6,908 nt of DNA, taken from the NCBI GenBank assembly GCA_013349595.1, contig DUZI01000096.1, forward strand, positions 1-6,908, written 5' to 3'. This DNA is from Nitrospirota bacterium (lineage in GTDB: Bacteria > Nitrospirota > Thermodesulfovibrionia > Thermodesulfovibrionales > Dissulfurispiraceae). Under the pieces are notes generated by a model. It did no database searches and was not told where the DNA came from. It was given only the letters and a program-made list of their open reading frames with translations. A program made the translations under genes and the position numbers. This document shows positions 1-6,599 of the stretch, piece by piece. Position 1 is the first letter of the stretch, and each line of letters opens with the position of its first letter.

Positions 1-962
1 ATATTTTTTGAAATATCAAGAGCCGTTGCAGACATCTGTTCTGTAGCAGTGGCAGCAGAGGTGGTCATCTCTAAATCCTTGTCTATCCTATGGCAGACCT
101 CCTGTCCTGCAAAAGACATGCTTGTAACATCTTTAAGTAATACAAAGGTCTTTTGAGATATGTCAGATAGGGCTTGCTTGATAGTTGCAACTATGTTATT
201 TACATCCCTTGCCAATCTACCAAACTCATCATTAATATTAAGTTCAATATTTACCCTCAAATCACCCTTTGAAACCAATTGAGCAGTCTCAGTAACCTTA
301 TTGAGCACCTTTACTATATAATTGCTGATGAACCAATAGGAAAAGATAATCATAAAAAGAAAAATCGCAAGGGTAAATGAAAGGGATCTTATAATTGTCT
401 TTTTGTTTTCACTATCAATAAGTTGCATCTCTTTAGTGTTTTCTTCTTCCATGGCTTCGATCATACTATCAATCGCTGTGATAAATACCCTTGACCTCTT
501 AGCTTGCACCGTTGACAAGATATTTAGGGCAAGTTTTTTATTGCCCTCCCTTACAGCAGGTATCAATTCTTTTACAATAGTGTCAGCAAAGGGATAAAAG
601 GTCTCCTCTATTTCTAAGACCTTATCTTTATATTTAGTCTCCTTTATTAATCTAATCTGTGTCTTTGTCTCTTCAACAAGCTTATTTATAACATCCTCTT
701 GGGCATCCCAAACCTCTCTATCGTCATCAATAACAAATCTTAAAAAAGCTGCCCTTATACCATGTATATTTGTTTTAAGCATAGTGACAGTCTGGATGTT
801 TTTATTTCTGTCATTTATTTGTCCTATTGAATGCCTTGCTGAAGTCATCCCTGAATACATTAAGGCAATAATAGAAAGGAAAAATAAAGACATAATTATA
901 TAAGCAATAAAGAGTTTCTTCTTAAGGCTTAATGATAAAAAATTTTGGAAAAAACCTATCAA
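1..962 (-). CDS. Methyl-accepting chemotaxis protein, N-terminal part (cut by window edge)
   Basis: This is the first ~320 codons of a membrane chemoreceptor whose signalling tip lies beyond the left edge. In order I see a basic start (FLSLKKKLF), a first membrane helix (about residues 15-34), a ~155-residue mostly helical periplasmic part resembling the 4HB_MCP four-helix bundle, a second membrane helix (about 190-212), a HAMP domain (about 213-265, containing KGDLRV and NDEFGRLA), and the start of the methylation helices (TSAATATEQMSATALDISKN). The start is chosen as TTG at 962-960 because a very strong ribosome site (GGAGGAGGAG) sits just upstream; the next in-frame ATG (893-891) would cut into the first membrane helix. 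It follows cheB by 14 bases and is probably co-transcribed with it. The ligand cannot be told from sequence. The MCP call is firm; the TTG start is likely. Confidence 0.93.
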   Translation of the reverse strand, partial: MIGFFQNFLSLSLKKKLFIAYIIMSLFFLSIIALMYSGMTSARHSIGQINDRNKNIQTVTMLKTNIHGIRAAFLRFVIDDDREVWDAQEDVINKLVEETKTQIRLIKETKYKDKVLEIEETFYPFADTIVKELIPAVREGNKKLALNILSTVQAKRSRVFITAIDSMIEAMEEENTKEMQLIDSENKKTIIRSLSFTLAIFLFMIIFSYWFISNYIVKVLNKVTETAQLVSKGDLRVNIELNINDEFGRLARDVNNIVATIKQALSDISQKTFVLLKDVTSMSFAGQEVCHRIDKDLEMTTSAATATEQMSATALDISKN

Positions 963-964
963 TG

Positions 965-974
965 CTCCTCCTCC
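965..974 (-). promoter_or_regulatory. Strong Shine-Dalgarno site for the second MCP
   Basis: The minus strand reads GGAGGAGGAG, three overlapping GGA units, ending two bases before TTG at 962-960. The first GGAGG (974-970) leaves a 7-base spacer. It lies right after the cheB stop codon (979-977) and decides the choice of the TTG start. Confidence 0.75.
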
Positions 975-976
975 TA

Positions 977-2071
977 TCAAACGGAATTGATTATCTCCCC
1001 TGCAATCTCATCAATTGGCAAGACTTTGTCCGCTATACCTGCATCTACAACTGCCCTTGGCATGCCATATACAACACAAGTTTCTTCATTTTGGGCAAAC
1101 ACCCTTCCGCCTGTCTTTTTTAGGGCTATCAACCCCTTACAGCCATCATTACCCATCCCTGTAAGTATCACTCCAAGTGCCCTACCTGGGAATAATTCTG
1201 CTACTGAAAGCATCATAGCATCTACGGAAGGGCGATAAATATATTCTTCCTTGTTTTCTGATATAGTAACAGTCGTCTCTATGCCTCTTGGTCTTTTAAG
1301 TTTCATATGACCTCTACCTGGGGCAATATATGCAACACCTGCCTTGAGCGCCTCTCCCTCTTCTGCCTCTTTTACCCTTATCAGACTTAATTGATTAAGC
1401 CTTTCTGCAAAGGCACCAGTAAAATTAGCAGGCATATGTTGAGATATTACAATTGGCACAGGGAAGTCCTTAGGCAAATGAGGGATTATATCCTGAAGTG
1501 CCTTTGGTCCACCTGTTGATGTGCCTATAGCTACAAGACTAACCTTTCTATCACCAATGCTTCGCATAACAGGTGTTGTAGTTGATGTGTTAGGTGCAGT
1601 AATAGTTTCTTTAGTTTTTTGTGATGATGAAAAGGTCGTTGCAGAAGGCTTTTTGGTGATGACCCTCTTGGGAATACCTTTTTTACCAAGATACTTTATC
1701 TTTTCAAGGAGCATCTCTTTAATCTTTACAATGTTGATAGACAACTCGGAAAGATTTTTAGGTATAAAATCTACTGCTCCAAGTTCAAGGGCTTCAAGGG
1801 TAACCTTTGCACCTTCTACGGTCAGTGAACTTACCATGATTACAGGGACTGGATTTTTCTCCATGATCTGCTTAAGAGATGTTATGCCATCCATTCTTGG
1901 CATTTCTACATCCATCGTTACAATGTCTGGTTTGAGTTTACTAACTTGCTCTAAGGCTTCAAGTCCATCCCTTGCCGTACCTATAATCTTGATTTCAGGG
2001 TCTGAGGCAAGCATGCTCGTTAAGGCATTCCTCATAAAGGCTGAGTCATCTACTATTAATACTTTAATCAT
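977..2071 (-). CDS. cheB: Chemotaxis response regulator protein-glutamate methylesterase CheB
   Basis: Cytoplasmic enzyme that removes methyl groups from (and usually deamidates) glutamate/glutamine sites on MCPs, resetting receptors during adaptation; its activity rises when CheA phosphorylates it. The 364 residues match the usual CheB length. Residues 1-~120 form a receiver domain with acidic pocket D8/D9, phospho-acceptor D54 (in MDVEMPRMDG), S81/S82-T84 and K105. A Thr/Ser-rich linker runs from about 130 to 172. The C-terminal methylesterase domain (~176-364) carries the expected triad: S185 in GTSTGG, H212 in SQHMP and D309 in LTGMGNDG. The ATG overlaps the stop of the upstream 810-residue MCP by four bases (ATGA), indicating translational coupling. 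A second MCP starts 14 bases downstream. No cheR is visible in the window; it may lie to the left or elsewhere. Nothing looks damaged. Confidence 0.98.
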   Translation of the reverse strand: MIKVLIVDDSAFMRNALTSMLASDPEIKIIGTARDGLEALEQVSKLKPDIVTMDVEMPRMDGITSLKQIMEKNPVPVIMVSSLTVEGAKVTLEALELGAVDFIPKNLSELSINIVKIKEMLLEKIKYLGKKGIPKRVITKKPSATTFSSSQKTKETITAPNTSTTTPVMRSIGDRKVSLVAIGTSTGGPKALQDIIPHLPKDFPVPIVISQHMPANFTGAFAERLNQLSLIRVKEAEEGEALKAGVAYIAPGRGHMKLKRPRGIETTVTISENKEEYIYRPSVDAMMLSVAELFPGRALGVILTGMGNDGCKGLIALKKTGGRVFAQNEETCVVYGMPRAVVDAGIADKVLPIDEIAGEIINSV

Positions 2072-4500
2072 ACTTTAAACCATCCAGCTGTTATTTTTAG
2101 TTCAGAGGCAATCTTTTCTAATTCAACTGCAGAATTTTTAACCTCTAAAAAGCCTGTTTGCATATGCCGTGCAATAATAGCAATCTTCTCCATATTTTTA
2201 GACACATCCTCATATGCAGCAGATTGTTCTTCAGTAGCAGCTGCAATCTGTTGAACCATGTCTGTAACTTGCTCTACATATTTAACTGTCTCCTCAATGG
2301 ATTTAATGGTTTTATTTATACTCACAGTTACAAGGTCTATTGATTCCTTTTCACTATTCATAAATTTCACTACATCTTGCACCTCTGTTTGCATAGCACT
2401 GACTGTCTTTGAAATATCATCTGCTGCAGTTGTAGTCCTCTCTGCAAGCTGTCTTACGCTATCAGCTACTACAGCAAATCCCCTTCCTTGCTCACCTGCC
2501 CTTGCTGCCTCTATGGCTGCATTAAGTGCGAGTAAGTTTGTCTGGTCTGCTATCTCTTTTATTAGGGTAATAATGCTATTTATCTCCCTTGATTTTTTGC
2601 CAAGTGATTCAATCTTTTCTGATGACGCCTTGACCATCTCTGTAAACTTCTCTATCTGATTATGAGAGGATGATACAATTCCTCTACTGTCCATTGATAG
2701 CTTTTTCATATTTTGTGCAGCCTCAGAGGTGTTTAGTGCATTCTTTGCTACATCCATAGTAGTCTGAGACATCTCTGTCATGGCTGTTGCTGATTGCTCA
2801 ATCTGTAAGGTCTGATTCTGTGTCTCTGCCTCAAGTGCTACTGCTGTTGACCTTAATTTATCAGAATTATTTGTCAAGATGTTTGTAGTATTGAGGAGTT
2901 GATTTACTATTTCTGTTAGATTTGAGACCATCTTGCACATTGACGCCTGGACATTTCCAATTTCATCATGAGGTCTGTGGCATATAGGTATATTTAGGTT
3001 CCCCGTAGATACCTGTTCCGAGATACTAATTAAATCAGCTAAAGGCTTCGATATGGAACGATAAACCCATATACCAAAGAATATGCCAAATACAAGTGCT
3101 ACTAAACTGATAACAATTATAATGGTTGTTGAAAAGATAACCACCTTGTTGACATCTCTTATTGCCTTCTCCTGATCAGTCTGTGCCACTGTTAAGGTCT
3201 TTTTGCCTGCTTCGGTTTCCTTTGAAACAATCCTCTTTAACTGCTCTGTTGCCTCGGCTGATTTTTTGACCATCTCCAATTGATTCTTAACCTTTGCTAT
3301 AACCCCATCTTGTGCTATAAGTAGAGATTTTATGGAATTTAAAGATGACAGTGCTGAGCTTGCTATCTTTCTCTCTGCCTTGGCGTCTAATTTAGTAAGG
3401 GCAGTGTCATTTTTCTTAAATATTAAATCCAGATCTGAAAAGGCCTTTGTCAACTGTGCCTGAATTGCATCAATATCCTTAGGGTTTGTGATGATAAAAA
3501 GCCTATTTGTAAGTGCTTCAATACTTGCCCCAAGGGTACCTATCTCTAAACTTAAGGTCAATACACTTGTTGCAACAGTTGATTGTGAAAAGGTATCGGA
3601 CTGCTTTTTTATCTCTGTAGAATATCTTTCATTACTATGAACAATCTCCTGGTCAATATTAAGGGCAATGACATGAAGCTTCTCACTAATGTCCTTATTG
3701 AGTGCATCTGCTTTTGCCTTTTCATTTTCTGTGGTTACTAACTTGATAAGCTCTTGAATTTTATCAATGAGATACTTGATTTCTGGCTGTATTGTTTTGT
3801 TTTCCTTAACATATTCGTTAGACTGAATCCTGTTGATTGTTGAATTTAGCTTTCCCCTTGCAATAATAAGGTTTTTTTTATCAGTAGCAGAGTTAAATTC
3901 CAAAAGGTATAACTGAAGGTCCTTCAAATAGTTTCTAAGAAGTTCTATCCTGCGCATCTTTGACGATATGTCTTTTACATTATCCGATGCGGTTGTAAAA
4001 AGGCTCGATGTAACAGTCTGTAGTCCTTTAATCTTTGAATCAAGTTCCTTTAACCTTGTATTGGCATCTCTAAGCCTTTCTGAAATTACAGCCCTTGCCT
4101 TTGTAGAGTCTTCTTCTGCCTTAAGTCTATTTAGTGTAGAGGAAAATATCTCATTTGCTACCTTATTCATCTCATCGTAGGTCTGTATCTTTATGGCAGA
4201 AAGACTCTCAATGGTTGTTTGAGCCTTCCTAACCTCTGAAAGAGTCTTTTCTGCCTCTGTCTTAAAGGTGTTAAATTCAGCCTCATTTGCAGAGGATGCG
4301 GTCTTTATTAATTCAGACACGGCTGTCTGAAGAGATTTTTGAAACTCCAATGTCTTTGTCTGAAAGGGTGTGCTTTTTTCTGTAAGCTGTAGTAGATTCC
4401 TCCTTACAAAGGTCATTGCAATGATGCTTGTAACGGCTACTGATGCAATAATAGATAAGACTATTATGATGTTGAGTGTGAGTTTTGTTTTTATAGTCAT
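2068..4500 (-). CDS. Methyl-accepting chemotaxis protein with an unusually long periplasmic region (810 aa)
   Basis: Inner-membrane chemoreceptor controlling CheA through CheW. A first membrane helix spans about residues 8-32, followed by a ~420-residue periplasmic part (33-452) that appears almost wholly helical, rich in Lys, Glu, Ser, Thr and heptad-like Leu/Ile, and lacks Cys and Trp. The second membrane helix is about 453-479 and HAMP about 480-533. The cytoplasmic coiled coil includes the conserved tip at ~643-688 (KEIADQTNLLALNAAIEAAR, then EQGRGFAVVADSVRQLAE). It ends in GWFKV with no NWETF-type CheR tether. A typical 4HB sensor is ~150 residues and a helical bimodular one ~250, so this ectodomain is large. 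The HAMP has an odd CHRPH segment (507-511). The ATG start is forced by the immediately following membrane helix, yet no Shine-Dalgarno sequence is visible. It follows two binding-protein genes and overlaps cheB. The ligand is unknown. Confidence 0.96.
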   Translation of the reverse strand: MTIKTKLTLNIIIVLSIIASVAVTSIIAMTFVRRNLLQLTEKSTPFQTKTLEFQKSLQTAVSELIKTASSANEAEFNTFKTEAEKTLSEVRKAQTTIESLSAIKIQTYDEMNKVANEIFSSTLNRLKAEEDSTKARAVISERLRDANTRLKELDSKIKGLQTVTSSLFTTASDNVKDISSKMRRIELLRNYLKDLQLYLLEFNSATDKKNLIIARGKLNSTINRIQSNEYVKENKTIQPEIKYLIDKIQELIKLVTTENEKAKADALNKDISEKLHVIALNIDQEIVHSNERYSTEIKKQSDTFSQSTVATSVLTLSLEIGTLGASIEALTNRLFIITNPKDIDAIQAQLTKAFSDLDLIFKKNDTALTKLDAKAERKIASSALSSLNSIKSLLIAQDGVIAKVKNQLEMVKKSAEATEQLKRIVSKETEAGKKTLTVAQTDQEKAIRDVNKVVIFSTTIIIVISLVALVFGIFFGIWVYRSISKPLADLISISEQVSTGNLNIPICHRPHDEIGNVQASMCKMVSNLTEIVNQLLNTTNILTNNSDKLRSTAVALEAETQNQTLQIEQSATAMTEMSQTTMDVAKNALNTSEAAQNMKKLSMDSRGIVSSSHNQIEKFTEMVKASSEKIESLGKKSREINSIITLIKEIADQTNLLALNAAIEAARAGEQGRGFAVVADSVRQLAERTTTAADDISKTVSAMQTEVQDVVKFMNSEKESIDLVTVSINKTIKSIEETVKYVEQVTDMVQQIAAATEEQSAAYEDVSKNMEKIAIIARHMQTGFLEVKNSAVELEKIASELKITAGWFKV

Positions 4501-4505
4501 AATTT

Positions 4506-4537
4506 ATTTTTTTATTAAATTATTTTTTTATTAAATT
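4506..4537. repeat. Perfect 16-base tandem duplication at the gene junction upstream of the MCP
   Basis: The plus-strand unit ATTTTTTTATTAAATT occurs at 4506-4521 and again, identically, at 4522-4537. On the coding (minus) strand one copy encodes the Lys/Asn-rich last codons of the broken binding protein (NLIKK), the stop codon 4522-4520 straddles the junction, and the other copy fills the spacer before the MCP ATG (4500-4498). The 7-T runs make replication slippage a likely origin. The spacer left is only A and T and holds no ribosome-binding motif. Confidence 0.9.
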
Positions 4538-5285
4538 TTTACCTTCATTTTTAATAAAATCTATTAGCTTTTTGACCTCTGACTTTGGTTCTCCAATGGT
4601 TACCATTATAAAAGGTCTCCTCATCTCTGGGATTATTTGAGATTTTACTGTGGCATCTACAACACCAAGAGGACCTAACCCAATTGCCTCTGGATTTGAT
4701 GCAACAGATTGTTTTACATCTGCAGAGGTTGCAACCTCAAGCACATCCTGCAAGGGTTTTTCTTTATCAAGAACGCTATTGATGAAGTTATTGTTTATCC
4801 CAGGAGTTAGCTTACCCCATACAACAATTATAGGCATATCTTTACCACCAACTTCCTTCCAGTTTGTAATCTTACCTGTAAAAATTGCCTTAATTTGCTC
4901 CTTCTTTAACTGACCTACAGTATTATCCTTATGTAAAAGCAAGGCTATATCATAACTTCCCACCTCAGTGTATTTGAGCTGTGCCCCTTCTGTAAGAACA
5001 ACTGCCTCTTTTTTCATTAAATCTTTTAGCTCATCAATGGTCAAGCCAACCAAAAGGGCGTCCCTTACCTTTCTATCCATATCTGAAAGTGCCACTTTTG
5101 GACCCGAGGGAATAATGTTAAGTTCCTGTTGCTTTCTCAAAGGGTTCTTTAATAGGCTTTAGCACATTGTCAAAGGATGCACCACCACCTGCGACATTTA
5201 TCTCTGTTGCATTTGTAGTGGAAGTTAAAACTAAAAAAAACATAAAGATAAACCCCAACATAACATAAAACATTTCCTTTTTCAT
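4520..5285 (-). pseudogene. Frameshifted PstS-like periplasmic substrate-binding protein (paralog of the gene at 5471-6229)
   Basis: A second binding protein of the same family as its upstream neighbour, split between two frames. The first frame starts at ATG 5285-5283 behind AGGAGG and encodes a signal peptide, then VAGGGASFDNVLKPIKEP and FEKATG, and stops at TAA 5120-5118 after 55 residues. The next frame continues without a stop to 4520 as ELNIIPSGPKVALSD and on through FTGKITNWKEVGGKDMPI, VVWGKLTPGINN, SNPEAIGLGP and the C-terminal KLIDFIKNEG, colinear with the intact paralog. Only one base separates GGA (Gly) from CTT (Leu), where the paralog has two codons, so a 5-base deletion (or another change of the same phase) near 5123-5126 explains it. 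The downstream frame lacks its own signal peptide or a convincing start. It could be a real recent pseudogene, a sequencing error, or less likely recoding. Being complete apart from this point, it looks young. Confidence 0.85.
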
Positions 5286-5294
5286 TTTGCAGAT

Positions 5295-5300
5295 CCTCCT
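5295..5300 (-). promoter_or_regulatory. Shine-Dalgarno site of the frameshifted binding-protein gene
   Basis: AGGAGG on the minus strand, nine bases before ATG 5285-5283. It supports this ATG, and hence the signal peptide it encodes, as the true original start of the broken gene rather than any codon inside the downstream open frame. Confidence 0.7.
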
Positions 5301-5319
5301 ACATCTATTTACTTTTCAA

Positions 5320-5338
5320 TGCCCCTAATAAAAGGGCA
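5320..5338. other. Small hairpin in the spacer between the two binding-protein genes
   Basis: TGCCC (5320-5324) pairs with GGGCA (5334-5338) around a 9-base loop. Neither strand has a T-run after it, so it is not a convincing intrinsic terminator. It lies 35-53 bases upstream of the broken gene's ATG and could be an mRNA stem in the leader or a processing site between the two genes, but it could also be chance. The rest of the 185-base spacer (5286-5470) shows no promoter I would defend. Confidence 0.35.
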
Positions 5339-5470
5339 ACCTAACAAACACTTCTCATGCCTTAAAAGGGGGTGTTGTTTAAATTTCCAAACTTATTAAC
5401 CCACTTTCGCATAATTTTCTTGCATCCCTCTTAAGAACTGTTACATATGAGTTGACTGTTTACTTTAGTA

Positions 5471-6229
5471 TTATTTAATAATAAGTTTCTGTCCTTCGCC
5501 ATTGATAAAATCAATTAATTTTTGGACTTGTGTGTTTGGTTTACCTTTTGTTAATAGTGTAATTGGTCTTGTAATCTCAGGTGTCTCAGGGACATGGATA
5601 GTATTGTCTGCTATTGCTTTTGGACCAAAACCAATCGCCTCTGGGTTTGATGAAACATTATACTTTACATCCTCAGCTGTAGTAGCCTCAATCTTGTCCT
5701 TTATAAATGGCTCTCCATCGAGAATTACTTTTGCAAAAAGACTATTTGTGCCCGGTATTAACTTGCCCCATACAACAAGTATTGGCATATCCTTGCCACC
5801 GACTTCCTTCCAATTCTGTATCTTCCCAGTAAATATCCCTTTTAGTTGTTCCTTTGTCAGTTTTGCCAATTTGTTATCCTTATGTAGCAAGACAATGATT
5901 GAGTCTTTGCCAATTATAACCTGTTGTAATTCTGCAGGATTTTTGACCTCTGAACCCTCTTTTTTCATAAGTGCCATCCAGTCATCAAAGGAAAGACCAG
6001 CCGCAGCTGCATGTACTGTACCCTTTTGTAAGTCCTCAAGGGCAATTTTAGGACCAGAAGGTATTATCTTCAATGTTATACCTGCTGCCTTTTCAAAGGC
6101 GTCCTTGACTGGTTTTAATACATTTTCCACTGGGGCTGCACCTGCACCTACAATCACTTCAGCTGAATAAGATACATTTGTAAAAACAAGCAAAAATGCT
6201 ACAACTAAAGACAAAAAGCCTTTCTTCAT
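5471..6229 (-). CDS. PstS-like periplasmic substrate-binding protein
   Basis: Secreted 252-residue protein of the PBP-like/PstS superfamily (COG0226-type fold). Residues 1-~22 form a Sec signal peptide (MKK, hydrophobic stretch, cleavage near SYS-AEV) without a lipobox Cys, so it should be soluble in the periplasm. Landmarks are GAGAAPVENVLKPV (28-41), IIPSGPKIALEDL (55-67), the family signature LTKEQLKGIFTGKIQNWKEV (124-143), VVWGKLIPGTN (152-162), SSNPEAIGFGPKAI (193-206) and a C-terminal KLIDFINGEGQK. The segment at 152-162 replaces the R-S-D-x-S-G-T-like loop with which classical PstS holds phosphate, so phosphate may not be the ligand. No permease or ATPase gene is visible; the neighbours are a paralog and an MCP, suggesting a sensory role (inference). 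The ATG is supported by AAGGAGGG six bases upstream. Confidence 0.92.
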   Translation of the reverse strand: MKKGFLSLVVAFLLVFTNVSYSAEVIVGAGAAPVENVLKPVKDAFEKAAGITLKIIPSGPKIALEDLQKGTVHAAAAGLSFDDWMALMKKEGSEVKNPAELQQVIIGKDSIIVLLHKDNKLAKLTKEQLKGIFTGKIQNWKEVGGKDMPILVVWGKLIPGTNSLFAKVILDGEPFIKDKIEATTAEDVKYNVSSNPEAIGFGPKAIADNTIHVPETPEITRPITLLTKGKPNTQVQKLIDFINGEGQKLIIK

Positions 6230-6235
6230 ACTGTT

Positions 6236-6243
6236 CCCTCCTT
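6236..6243 (-). promoter_or_regulatory. Shine-Dalgarno site of the intact binding-protein gene
   Basis: AAGGAGGG on the minus strand, with a 6-base spacer to ATG 6229-6227. It is near the ideal anti-16S match and fixes the start directly before the signal peptide. Confidence 0.8.
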
Positions 6244-6319
6244 ATTTTTTTAGATTTACCTGCTCAAAGAAGAATCTTTTTTGACAAAATCTTTCTTCAA
6301 AAAGTCCCCCTTTTAGCAA

Positions 6320-6348
6320 ATTTGTTTTAAATTGCCATCATCTGTCAA
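6320..6348 (-). promoter_or_regulatory. Possible sigma-70-type promoter for the binding-protein/MCP operon
   Basis: A perfect TTGACA lies at 6348-6343 on the minus strand, in the AT-rich leader between the palindrome and the binding-protein gene. At a 17-base spacing the -10 position reads ACAAAT, a poor match to TATAAT. A promoter is expected here because the palindrome separates this gene from cheZ, but the -10 is weak, so this is a tentative call. The rest of the leader (6230-6356) is about 30% GC with only short A/T-rich inverted repeats. Confidence 0.25.
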
Positions 6349-6356
6349 AAACACCT

Positions 6357-6599
6357 TTATAACCGAGATCCAGCGATAAAGATAAGTCTACTTCGTTCAG
6401 GAGCTATGTTTTGACAGTTCTAATGTTTCTTTCGCTACGGCCGCAAAACTCAACTACCACCCCAATGCGACTTTTTGGGGACCCTGTTTCTTCGGGTTCA
6501 AACACTTGCGACTGTTTAACGCTCCAGTAGCAAAGAACTGTTGCCAAAACATCGCTATTCATTTCAGAGCACCATCTTTATCGCCGTATTTGGGTATAA
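6357..6599. repeat. Long imperfect palindrome, possible MITE-like element or structured RNA
   Basis: Left and right halves are reverse complements over much of ~240 bases. GCGATAAAGAT (6373-6383) matches 6574-6584 exactly. AGCTATGTTTTG (6402-6413) matches 6545-6556 with one mismatch. CAGTTCT (6415-6421) matches 6534-6540 and GCTAC (6434-6438) matches 6527-6531. The outer ends also pair (TTATA at 6357 against TATAA at 6595-6599). TATAAC is also directly repeated at 6358-6363 and 6595-6600, a possible 6-base target duplication. The centre holds CCCCAA/TTGGGG (6460-6465 with 6475-6480) and an overlapping GGACCC/GGGTTC stem (6479-6484 with 6494-6499), each with a 9-base loop. By my count GC is about 44%, against about 28% in the adjoining leader. 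No open frame of note lies inside. It begins immediately after the cheZ stop codon. Confidence 0.7.

Noticed and set aside
1521..2078. Plus-strand open frame of 185 codons opposite cheB
   Set aside because: It is the antisense shadow of a perfectly conserved CheB; the predicted protein is hydrophobic, low in complexity and has no recognisable domain or ribosome site.
5118..5129. Programmed +1 frameshift at ACT-TAA with a short AGGA upstream, as in prfB
   Set aside because: The P-site codon ACT does not re-pair well after a +1 slip, the AGGA is weak, and the paralog comparison suggests about two codons are missing, which favours a deletion.
4520..5140. Treating the 206-codon downstream frame as a complete small gene starting at TTG 5140-5138
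   Set aside because: The start lies inside the region homologous to the paralog, has no ribosome site and would lack a signal peptide; the upstream frame supplies the missing N-terminus.
5361..5390. Possible dispersed repeat sharing TAAAAGGGGG with the leader near 6306-6315 in opposite orientation
   Set aside because: Only a 10-base, low-complexity match; the flanks do not align.
5502..6170. Plus-strand open frame of 222 codons opposite the binding protein
   Set aside because: Antisense shadow of the intact binding-protein gene, with Ser/Phe/Pro-rich composition typical of reverse reading.
6262..6295. Inverted GAAGAA/TTCTTC in the leader of the binding-protein gene as a terminator or operator
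   Set aside because: Six A/T-rich pairs with a long loop and no T-run; expected by chance in sequence this AT-rich.
6495..6503. GGTTCAAAC resembling a tRNA T-arm
   Set aside because: No matching acceptor stem, anticodon arm or D-arm can be placed around it; it belongs to the apical hairpins of the palindrome.
6577..6585. GGCGATAA resembling the sigma-28 (FliA) -10 element on the minus strand
   Set aside because: No TAAA-type -35 at the required distance, and the same motif is simply one arm of the palindrome.
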